A stretch of DNA of 64,000 nt from Dreissena polymorpha (Eukaryota; Mollusca; Bivalvia; Myida; Dreissenidae). This document shows positions 35,301 to 47,300 of this stretch, one piece after another. Position numbers and translations under genes: made by a program. A model generated the notes under the pieces. The model searched no databases and was not told the origin of the DNA. It was given only the letters and a program-made list of their open reading frames with translations. The stretch's first letter is position 1, and the number at the start of each line of letters is the position of its first letter. The DNA lies in the NCBI RefSeq assembly GCF_020536995.1, contig NC_068357.1, positions 71,656,968 through 71,720,967 on the forward strand. The letters run 5' to 3'.

Positions 35301-38300
35301 AGACAGTATCAAGTTGAAGTTGAAGTAAAGATTTGATGAAATTAGCGCCCAATCAGGACAGTTGTATTCCAACATGCGTAAATCACCTGACACGGTTTGC
35401 ACGCATCGTGTACATCTATTTTTTGTTACAAGTTCTACATGAAATAAATGAATTTCTTTGTCCTGATAAGAAGCGCGCGAAAATTGGCGTGGGTGTATTT
35501 ATTTGTAAATAAAAATTTCGTAGAGGGTACAACTTTGAGATCATTTAATTTCCATTAAAAGTTTTGTTGAGAATTTCAACTAAACAACCAGGGTATCTAG
35601 TGAATTATTTGGCATTGACATTTCCTCTTCATAAACTAATTTAAACACGCTGTATCATTACCGTTACGCTGTTTCAGGTCCTTCATTATTGCACAAAAGT
35701 GTCGTAACATACTGATGCAGTACGTAAATTCGGACAGTACTTAAAGTCGGACACAAGTAAATAAATGATTTAATACTCACTTGATTTCTTTGAAACTTGA
35801 TATTTGTTGTTAAAAAAGGCAATTGCATTGATTAACATCATAAGAGTTAATAGTATTGATCATCTAAAGGCTTTATTTAGGTTTCCAACTTTACGTACTA
35901 TCTGAATTTAAGTACGCATACATTTGAACATACATGTAATATCAACATGTAGTATATGATTAAATCATAAAGGAGGTCCACCAATCTAACTCTGTTAAAA
36001 AAGTTATGGATAAAGATAATGTCTCCCACCACTTTAGTGGTTTGAGAGACATTTGATTTACCCCTGTGTGTCTGTCTGTCCATGTGTCTGTCACACTTGA
36101 TGTGTGAACTCAAGTTCTTATTTGTTTTACATGCACTTTTATTATGCAAAAATCTGATTAGATAGCAGGAAATTGCATCATTTCAAGGTGCCATTTCAAA
36201 AAAAGTTTGACGACGCAAGGGGACACCCCTCCCGCACCCTCCCCTGTTGAGCCCCCCCTCTGAAAATATTCTGGATATGCCTCTGGATTTTCTCTTGTAC
36301 ATGTACATTTAAAACACGTGAATGACCATCGCAGACTGGTGTTTACGGTGGCTGCGCAGCATTGCTGAGATCACGGGTGTTCCCATTAACGATAGCGTGC
36401 AATCGCGGCGATTTCGGGTGTTCACCGAACACCGCGGTCAGTAACGTGCCCGTCCCCTGCGAAATGTCACCCATCGGGAAAAGTGAACACCCCGGACAGG
36501 CCTTTTTGTTTAAACACGCTGTGCCTGTACTGTACTTTACTACTTACATTATGTGGTGTGCTTGCATAATAATGATAGTAATCCAAAGTTTCAAACATGT
36601 AAACAGTTTATGAAAATGTGTAAGTTTTTGCAATGGAAAATGCTGAGTATTCCGAAAAATCCAAATTAGGAAACACACTATCAATTATCTCCTGAATCCC
36701 CCACGAGATAGATCTTGTGTCTAATCAACCCATCATAATACACTGACTTTCTACAGGACCTCCGTAAGATAGATCGAATCATCAATTCAAAAGTTTGACT
36801 TTGGGTTTGATATTAAAGGTTGTTGTTTTTTTACTTTTTGTTTTGAGCATTTTTCCACAAACAACACGCAAATTGATATGGATGGTAACAGGTATTGTGT
36901 TTGTTATGCTGTTTAAGGTTGATGTGCTCATGGTGAGCTTTTGTGATCGCCTTTTGTCTGTCGTCCGTTGTGCGGCGTCAACATTTGCCTTGTTAACACT
37001 CTAGAGGCCACATTTATTTCCAATCTTCATGAAATTTGGTCAGAAGATTGGTCTCAATAATATCTTGGATGAGTTCGAAAATGGTTACGTTTGCTTGAAA
37101 AACATGGCTGCCTAGGGGCGGGGCATTTTTCCTTATATGGCTATAGTAAAATCTTGTCAACACTCTAGAGGCCACATCTTGTCCGATCTTCATGAAACTT
37201 AGTCAGAAGATTTATCTCAATAATATCTTGGATGAGTTCGAAAATGGTTTTGGTTGCTTGAAAAACATGGCCACAATGGGGCGGGGCATTTTTCCTTATA
37301 TGGCTATATATGGCTTTAGTAAATCCTTGTTAACACTCTAGATGCCACATTTATTATCAAATCTTCATGAAATTTGTTCAGAAGATTGGTCTCAATGATA
37401 TCTTGGATGAGTTCGAAAATGGAAACGTTTGCTTGAAAAACATGGCTGCCAAGGGGCGGGGCATTTTTCCTTATATGGCTATATATGGCTATAGTAAAAT
37501 CTTGTTAACACTTATTTCCTATCTTCATAAAACTTGGTCAGAAGATTCATCCCAATAATATCTTGGACGAGTTAAAAACTGATGCCTGTTGGTTGATAAA
37601 CATGGCCGCCAGGGGGCGGGGTATTTTTCCTTACATGGCTACATGTATACAGTGCTCCAGCTAGGCCTAAATTGAAGGGCACCCCGCCCTGCCTTCCTGA
37701 ACCTCCGCCCTGCCCTCCCAAACCTCCGCCCTGCCCTTGGCTTCCTAGGGCTCCCCCCCCCCCCCCCGCCCTTAAATTATTTTTTTTTTGCATATGATGA
37801 TGAACAAGACTATTGCCAAGCAATCTATGTCCCCTACCTGCTCCACCATTGTCAGAAATTCCAGCATTGTCAGATATTTTTTTTTTGTTGCCATAGCAAC
37901 GTAAGAACAAATGAAATGACGTGCATTATGTCCATATTGCCATCTATCCATGTTTCAAGTTTCATGAAAAAGTATTAAGAACTTTTAAAGTTATCGCAGG
38001 ATCCAGAAAAGTGTGTTGTACTATAGCCAGTGCTCCAGCTAGGATTTGAAAAAGGCAGGGGGGGCTTTTTTGTCAAAAGGGCACTTTGGACGCGCAGTAT
38101 TTTGTCAAAAGGGCACTTTCGAGCGCGCGGGCGTTTCTGGAATGCTTCCTCTTGTTAATATATATTTTATTATTTAATTGTTAGAATATATTATTCCCAT
38201 TATTATTAAACAATTTAAATATTATGTCTACAATGAGGAATAAATTAATTACAATGTATTGCAATAAGGTAATAAGAGATTTATTGTCCCCTACTCCGTC

Positions 38301-41300
38301 TGTCAGTCAGTCATGTTAACACTCTAGAGGCCACATTTATTTTCCGATCTTCATGAAACTTGGTCAGAAGATTTGTCCCAATGATATCTAGGATGAGTTC
38401 GAAAATGGTTTCTGTTGCTTTAAAAACATGGCCACTAGGAGGCGGGGCATTTTTCCTAATATGGCAATATATTGCTTTAGTAAAACCTTATTAACACTCT
38501 AGAGGCCACATTTATTGTCCGATCATCATAAAACTTGGTCACAAGATTGGTCTCAATGATATCTTGGATGAGTTCGAAAATGGAAACGTTTGCTTGAAAA
38601 ACATGGCTGCCAAGGGGCGGGGCATTTTTCCTTATATGGCTATATATGGCTATAGTAAAATCTTGTTAACACTTATTTCCTATCTTCATAAAACTTGGTC
38701 AGAAGATTCATCCCAATAATATCTTGGACGAGTTAAAAACTGATGCCTGTTGGTTGATAAACATGGCCGCCAGGGGGCGGGGTATTTTTCCTTACATGGC
38801 TACATGTATACAGTGCTCCAGCTAGGCCTAAATTGAAGGGCACCCCGCCCTGCCTTCCTGAACCTCCGCCCTGCCCTCCCAAACCTCCGCCCTGCCCTTG
38901 GCTTCCTAGGGCTCCCCCCCCCCCCCCGCCCTTAAATTATTTTTTTTTTGCATATGATGATGAACAAGACTATTGCCAAGCAATCTATGTCCCCTACCTG
39001 CTCCACCATTGTCAGAAATTCCAGCATTGTCAGATATTTTTTTTTTTGTTGCCATAGCAACGTAAGAACAAATGAAATGACGTGCATTATGTCCATATTG
39101 CCATCTATCCATGTTTCAAGTTTCATGAAAAAGTATTAAGAACTTTTAAAGTTATCGCAGGATCCAGAAAAGTGTGTTGTACTATAGCCAGTGCTCCAGC
39201 TAGGATTTGAAAAAGGCAGGGGGGGCTTTTTTGTCAAAAGGGCACTTTGGACGCGCAGTATTTTGTCAAAAGGGCACTTTCGAGCGCGCGGGCGTTTCTG
39301 GAATGCTTCCTCTTGTTAATATATATTTTATTATTTAATTGTTAGAATATATTATTCCCATTATTATTAAACAATTTAAATATTATGTCTACAATGAGGA
39401 ATAAATTAATTACAATGTATTGCAATAAGGTAATAAGAGATTTATTGTCCCCTACTCCGTCTGTCAGTCAGTCATGTTAACACTCTAGAGGCCACATTTA
39501 TTTTCCGATCTTCATGAAACTTGGTCAGAAGATTTGTCCCAATGATATCTAGGATGAGTTCGAAAATGGTTTCTGTTGCTTTAAAAACATGGCCACTAGG
39601 AGGCGGGGCATTTTTCCTAATATGGCAATATATTGCTTTAGTAAAACCTTATTAACACTCTAGAGGCCACATTTATTGTCCGATCATCATAAAACTTGGT
39701 CACAAGATTGGTCTCAATGATATCTTGGATGAGTTCGAAAATGGAAACGTTTGCTTGAAAAACATGGCTGCCAAGGGGCGGGGCATTTTTCCTTATATGG
39801 CTATATATGGCTATAGTAAAATCTTGTTAACACTTATTTCCTATCTTCATAAAACTTGGTCAGAAGATTCATCCCAATAATATCTTGGACGAGTTAAAAA
39901 CTGATGCCTGTTGGTTGATAAACATGGCCGCCAGGGGGCGGGGTATTTTTCCTTACATGGCTACATGTATACAGTGCTCCAGCTAGGCCTAAATTGAAGG
40001 GCACCCCGCCCTGCCTTCCTGAACCTCCGCCCTGCCCTCCCAAACCTCCGCCCTGCCCTTGGCTTCCTAGGGCTCACCCCCCCCGCCCTTAAATTATTTT
40101 TTTTTTGCATATGATGATGAACAAGACTATTGCCAAGCAATCTATGTCCCCTACCTGCTCCACCATTGTCAGAAATTCCAGCATTGTCAGATATTTATTT
40201 TTTTTGTTGCCATAGCAACGTAAGAACAAATGAAATGACGTGCATTATGTCCATATTGCCATCTATCCATGTTTAAAGTTTCATGAAAAAAGTATTAAGA
40301 ACTTTTAAAGTTATCGCAGGATCCAGAAAAGTGTGTTGTACTATAGCCAGTGCTCCAGCTAGGATTTGAAAAAGGCAGGGGGGGCTTTTTTGTCAAAAGG
40401 GCACTTTGGACGCGCAGTATTTTGTCAAAAGGGCACTTTCGAGCGTGCGGGCGTTTCTGGAATGCTTCCTCTTGTTAATATATATTTTATTATTTAATTG
40501 TTAGAATATATTATTCCCATTATTATTAAACAATTTAAATATTATGTCTACAATGAGGAATAAATTAATTACAATGTATTGCAATAAGGTAATAAGAGAT
40601 TTATTGTCCCCTACTGGTTTGCACTCCGTCTGTCAGTCAGTCATGTTAACACTCTAGAGGCCACATTTATTTTCCGATCTTCATGAAACTTGGTCAGAAG
40701 ATTTGTCCCAATGATATCTAGGATGAGTTCGAAAATGGTTTCTGTTGCTTTAAAAACATGGCCACTAGGAGGCGGGGCATTTTTCCTAATATGGCAATAT
40801 ATTGCTTTAGTAAAACCTTATTAACACTCTAGAGGCCACATTTATTGTCCGATCATCATAAAACTTGGTCACAAGATTTGTACCAATGATATCTTGGATG
40901 AGTTCAGAAAATGGTTCCGGTTGGTGGGAAAACATGGCCGCCAAGAGGGCGTGGCATTTTTCCTTATATAGCTATAGTAAAACCTTGTTAACACTCTAGA
41001 AGCCATATTTATTGTCCAATCATCATAAAACTTTGTCAGAAGATTTGTCCCAACGATATCTTGGACAAGTTCGAAAATGGTTCCAGTTGCTTGTAAAACA
41101 TGGTCACCAGGGGGCGGGGCATTTTTCCTTAAATGGCTTCATGAATCTTCATACAAATTTGTCAGAATATTTGTTTAAATGATATCTTGGATGTGTATGA
41201 AAATGGTTCTGGTCTGTTCAAAAACATGGCTGCCAGTGTTCACTAGTCATGAAAGTTGGTAAGAACATTTTGTTCTAATGACATCTTGGGCTGCACAGAA

Positions 41301-44300
41301 CAGGTCTGTTCCTTTGAATCTCTGATGAGCGACTTTGGGCCTTTCAGGCCCTCTTGTTTGCGATTTGCATGCACAGATTGTTACATTCAACGTTTTCTGA
41401 GTATCTGGAAAAAGTAAAAGAATTACCTTTAAAAGCAATCAAATACATAGAGTGTGGTATTTACACTAGCACAGTCATTTGCCTCATTTGCAATTTATGT
41501 GGAAATATAATGAAGAGGACCAAAATAATGGAGTGGAATAGGGATACATTTGGATTATTTCAGTTGAAGTAAGATTTTGAAATGCAATTGTTTAACTTTT
41601 GTTCCTCATTTTAATCGTGTCTGTTTTTATTTTCAAGCATAGTTATGTTAGTGGAACAAAATATTGGGACCGCATGCATGTGACATCATCACGAGAGCCA
41701 CATTCTTAATGTAAACAAAGTGATCAAAATTAAGTTACGCTTGATATAAGGGAATCATACAATAAATAACCCTGAAACTTTCACTGGAATATCATCCATG
41801 TGTAGAAGATTGTAAAGAAAGGAATTCAGGTTGTAACAATTTTTGAAAGAATTATGCCGCTTTGTATATTTTTCACTATAGAATATATTGTCCCAAAATT
41901 TTGTGTTTTCAACTATTCTTTAAATACAATGTGGACCTCGCTGAAACTTTCTAAAGTTATTAACCTTAATCTGAAGATTCTTGTAACTAAAGGAACTTTG
42001 GCTGTGACAAGTTTAAGAAGAATTATGGCCATTTGCCTGTTGTTTATTTTCATTTAGAAAAATGAAGTCCAAAATTGTGTGTATTTACATGTAATTCCTC
42101 TTTAAATATTGGGTGAATCTCGCTAAAACTTTCACAGTTAAATGACCTTTAATGTGAAGATAATCATAAAGAAATGAAGAATGATTGTGATCAGTTTTGG
42201 CTGAATTTTAGCCCTTTGTTTTTTGTAATCTGTAGAATGTATAGTGGATTTTTATGTGTACAAACATGTATTGTGTGCATCATATGCCTATGTCTAGTTT
42301 TTATTTATTTTCAGGTATGCAAACTATTCAACAGACATTGTCAACAAAAGTTAAACCGTGGCTTCTCCAAAATCGACAAACTGCATGGACAGATTCAAAA
42401 AGAAGTGAAGAACAAACTTCCTCGCAGAGAGTCTGAACGTAGAAACCACCCTCTTGCTCGCCATGTTGACATACTGTCAGCTATTGAGACACGGCTGTCT
42501 CTGCTGGGCATGTCCTACAGCAAGTACATCGACTCAGGGCTGTGCTGCTTCATCCCGGGGAAGGTCCAGTGAATATTTATTTTGACTTTTCCAAAAAGCA
42601 AACAGTACATATAATTGATCAATTAGATAATAAAGTGTTGATGAAAACAAAGTAACGGTAGAACAGTAATAGAATTGTAATAGAGTCATCCTGCCAATTT
42701 TACAATACTTGCCTATGCTCTGTAAACTCTGATTGACATCTGAGAATCTCACTATGAAATGGTCCCACAGAATTGTAGACAACATTAACAGCATTACAAT
42801 GGATTTGTTTAAACAAGTCAACATGCTTGCCACTCTTTGAATACTCCACATTGAATTGTTCTATTAAAAAAAAAACACACTGTAATACTGCAGTGGAAAA
42901 AGAGATGTATTATTTGTTTGTTGACGGATAGGTTCTGGATGAGTTGCACTCGATCCTGTATCGCCTACAGTCTAGTGATCAGCCTCCCCGCTCTCACGAG
43001 TTCCTGCAGGAGTTACGGGACATTTCCTCCATGGCGATGGAACACTTTGATGAGAAGATTGCACCAGGACTGAAGAGCAGGCTGCCCACTGTGAACCTTC
43101 CATACCCTTTCTCTGACCCATGTATGTATAGCACAAGCCTGTAACTTTTGCATTTAGTGAATCCGTAAATTTTGAATTTTGCAGTCTCAGATTTTCAGGG
43201 ATTTTTTATAGGCTGGATTCAGTTTGTACCATTTGTTCGTTCTAAGGCAAAAGTATAATTGTAAGAACTTTGGCTTGCTGGGTTGGTCTTGTACAAAGAT
43301 TAGAAGTGAATTTTAGTAATGAAACTTCATACATATATAGCTTATATGAAACCCTTGCTGGAGATTGCATATGAAACACGCTCTGTGAAAAGGGGGTTTA
43401 ATGCATTTGCCTAAAGTGTCTTCCCAGATTAGTCTGTGCAGTCCACACAGGCTTATCAGGGATGGCACTTACTGCCTTAACTGTTTTAGGCAAAGAAGAG
43501 ACTTTCTTTAAAAGAAAAATATCATAAAAGCAGAAAGTTTTGCCCCTAATAAGCCTGTGCTTGTTAACAATTTGCGCTAATCATTACTATTATACCTCTA
43601 GGAATCTCAACGCATTTGATACAGCTTAACTGCATCAGTGTTTTACAGCAATGGCACGTGTCAGTTAAGTACACTGTGTAATGTGCACCCCTTTGTGTCA
43701 AAATAGGATTTATCTTGACTAAAAACCAGACAGAGTACATGTATGTATATGTGGATTACATAGAATTTTAATGTCTGATGCCTACGGTAATTCAGTCTTA
43801 ATTTTGTTTAAACATTGGACTTAATTATTCGTTAGGATCTTAAATTCGTCACTCGGTCCACTTAGGAAATAGATGAAAATTAATGCCTGACGAATAATAA
43901 TGATGGTTTCACAGTATCTTATAAATGGATAATAAATAAGTATGAGCACCACAGTCATTTTATTAACCAGGTTTTCCGAAGGAAAAAACTGGCTATTAGA
44001 TTGGCGAATGCTGGCGGGCGGGCGGAACAAGCTTGTCCGGGCCATAACTATGTCGTTCATTGTCAGATTTTAAAATCATTTGGCACATTTGTTCACCATC
44101 ATTGGACGGTGTGTCGCGCGAAATAATTACGTCGATATCTCCAAGGTCAAGGTCACACTTTGAGTTCAAAGGTCAAAAATGGCCATAAATGAGCTTGTCC
44201 TGGCCATAACTATGTCATTCATTGTGAGATTTTAAAATCATTTGGCACATTTGTTCACCATCATGGGACGGTGTGTCGCACGAAAGAATCACGTCAATAT

Positions 44301-47300
44301 CTCAAATGTCAAGGTCGCCACGACTGAAAATAGATTTTTTTTTAAAACAAACTTACAAAGGGGGTTAATTTTGTTTGTTCATTTCAAAAGTTCAGTTTGA
44401 GTTTTCTCCCTTTATCAGATTTTTTTTTCACAATGAAAACCTGGTTTTGTGACAATTTTGTCCCTTGTATTCCTTATATATTTCTGAGGTTCTTAATAAC
44501 TGAAGATGAGATTGAGCTATTCTAATGATTCTTTATACTTGTATTTAAACTTGAAAACCAGAAGAAAAAAAACAATTAGAGCTATTTTTCTGTGGATTAG
44601 GTCAATGAACAACAAATTAAGGATTAGAAAAATCAGTTTTTCATATTTCTAGGATTCTTTTCAGCTTATCTGCACGCATTTAAATCATGGTGAGCTTTTG
44701 TGATCAGGTTTTGTCTGTCTTGTATTGTAAACATATATTTACCTTGAGGCCACATTTATTAAGGCTACATTTATTGCCTTATTTAATGAAAACTGGTCAG
44801 ATTATGTGTCCCAATAAAAATCTCAAACAATTTCCATAGGGTAGCAAAACTATGCCTGAAAAAGTTTGGAAACACTTGAAGTTACATTTAAATTTCCTAA
44901 TAATTATTATAAAACTTATTCACAACATTGGTTCAAGTAAAATGTAACTGTGTTCTAAAACTCTTCTTGCCCATTGACATACATTGCGGCCAAGGGGCTG
45001 GAGGTTTCCTTATTTGGATAAAGTATTAGCACGTGAACTCAATTTAGGTTTATTCTTTTTGCCAAATCATCATGAAACTTGCTGAGAACATTTTTTTTCT
45101 GATCATATCTTGACCGAGTTTTTAAATGATGCTTGTCTGTTAATAAACATAGCTGTCAGGAGGTGGAGCATTTTCCTTATATATCTGAAATACAAACGTC
45201 TGAACACTCAGCAAGTTGTACTTTTTGCCATATCATCATGATACTTGCTCAGAACATTTGTTACTATGATATCTTAACCAAAGTCCAAAATGATGTCCGG
45301 TCCTCTGTTCACACAGCACACAGCGGGCAGAAAGTTTATCATATGGCAATAGCAAAATTTTGTTAACACTCTCTAAGTCACATTTTTTCGCCCAATCACC
45401 ATATTGATCTAATGATATTTTTACAGTTTCATTCCATTGAAAAACATGGCCTCCTGGGTTAATGGTAGTTTTCCTTGTATTGCTATAATGAAATGTGAAA
45501 ACTCTAGAACTTGGTTTGCCAAATCATAAAGAAACTTTCTCACAAGATTTGTGTATTGATATTTAGGTCAGGTTCAAAAGTAAAAAAAAGCTGTATGTAA
45601 CAGTTCTGGTCCTTAGGGTCTCAGATTAGGGACTCAGAATCATAGTCCACTTGTTATATTTATGCCCCCCTTCGAAGAAGAGGGGGTACATTGTTTTGCA
45701 CATGTCGGTCCGTCCGTCCACCAGATGGTTTCCGAATGATAAATCAAGAACGCTTAGGCCTATGATCATGAAACTTAATAGGTACATTGATCATGACTGG
45801 CAGATGACCCCTATTGATTTTGAGGTCACTAGGTCAAAGGTCAAGGTCACAGTGACTCGTTCTTGGATGCAGTTTAGGACCACATTTGCAGATTATATTA
45901 TGTACTGGTGTCGTGGGGTCTATTTACCAGGGCTAGCGCTGTCCCAAAATTTCTTTGAGCCAACCAGTTTTTATGCCCCCCTTCGAAGAAAAGGGTGTGT
46001 ATTGTTTTGCTCATGTCGGTCCGTCTGTCTGTCCACAAGATGGGTTCCGGATGATAACTTAAGAACGCTTAGGCCTAGGATCATGAAACTTCATAGGTAC
46101 ATGTACATTGATCATGACTGTCAGATGACCCCTATTGATTTTCAGGTCACTAGGTCAAAGGTCAAGGTCACAGAGACTCGAAATAGTAAAATGGTTTCCG
46201 GATGATAACTCAAGAATGCGTAGGCCTAGGATCATGAAACTTCATAGGTACATTGATCATGACTGGCAGATGACCCCTATTGATTTTCAGGTCACCAGGT
46301 CAAAGGTCAAGGTCACAGTGACTCAAAATGGTAAAATTGTTTCCGGATGATAACTCAAGAATGCTAACACCTAGGATCATGAAACTTCATAGGTTCATTG
46401 ATCATGATTGGCAGATGACCGCTATTAATTTTCAGGTCACTAGGTCAAAGGTCAAGGTCACAGTGATTCGAAACAGTTAAATGGTTTCCTGATGATAACT
46501 CAAGAATAATAATTAGGCCTAGGATCATGAAACTTCAAAGGTACATTGATCATGACTGGCAGATGACCCCTATTGATTTTCAGGTCACTAGGTCAAAGGT
46601 CAGGGTCACAGTGACAAAAAACACATTCACACAATGGCTGCCACAACAACTGACAGCCCATATGGGGGCATGCATGTTTTACAAACAGCCCTTGTTATTT
46701 ATTATTATATATTTTTGTCCAAATTGAATGATATATAAAGGATTGTTATTCACCTTATTTTAATGTTGCTGTGGTAACCAAATGTCTAGGCATTTTAAGA
46801 TTTTCCCAAGGTGACCACTGATGTCAATCATACTGGGGTTTGTCATGTAAAGATTCATAATTTAATCTGATGTTTGTTGTTGAAAATATATTACATTTGT
46901 TTCAAGCTGTATAAATAATTAACTTTTTTACAAACGTTTCAGGTACCTCGTCCACAGGGTTCTTCCAGTTTCCAACCACAACGGTTCGCACTCCCAGCAT
47001 GAGGTCAGAGGTCGTGAACTTGGGAATACAGGTCAGGGGTCAGACGAGCAATGTGCAGCAGGTCAAGAGGGACATGTCAGAAATCAGGAACAGCTACACT
47101 TACTACAAGAAAAGAATCTTCGACCAGGATAAGAAGATTGCCCAGCAAAATCGCACAATTTGTGAGCTGGAGAAAAAAGTCAATGATCTGAATCAGAAGT
47201 TTAACGATTTGGCGACCGAGTTTCAGAAGCTACGAGAGAACCAAGATTCTGGTGACTCACGGAGTTCAGGCCCTTGTTTGGCAAAGGAGGGTTTTCAAGA

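Larger units (their letters stand above)
32765..35332 (+). mobile_element. CR1-like LINE, second copy, decayed
   Basis: Contains the C-terminal half of an apurinic-type endonuclease, then a reverse transcriptase with the same block order as the LINE at 24.3 kb. It ends in an (AGTTGA)n-like tail at about 35308-35332. At least three frame changes (about 33250-33340, 33780 and after 34970) and stops show decay. The 5' end lies within the endonuclease, so it is truncated. Confidence 0.9.

Noticed and set aside
38833-39057. Proline-rich open frame (PPCLPEPPPCPPKPPP) and its glycine-rich antisense
   Set aside because: It lies in the 1161-bp repeat, recurs with each copy, depends on a cytosine homopolymer and has no domain.
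45651-46727. 184-codon and related open frames with TRSKVKVTV repeats
   Set aside because: Translation of the ATGCCCCCCTTCG tandem element; no domain and period-locked.
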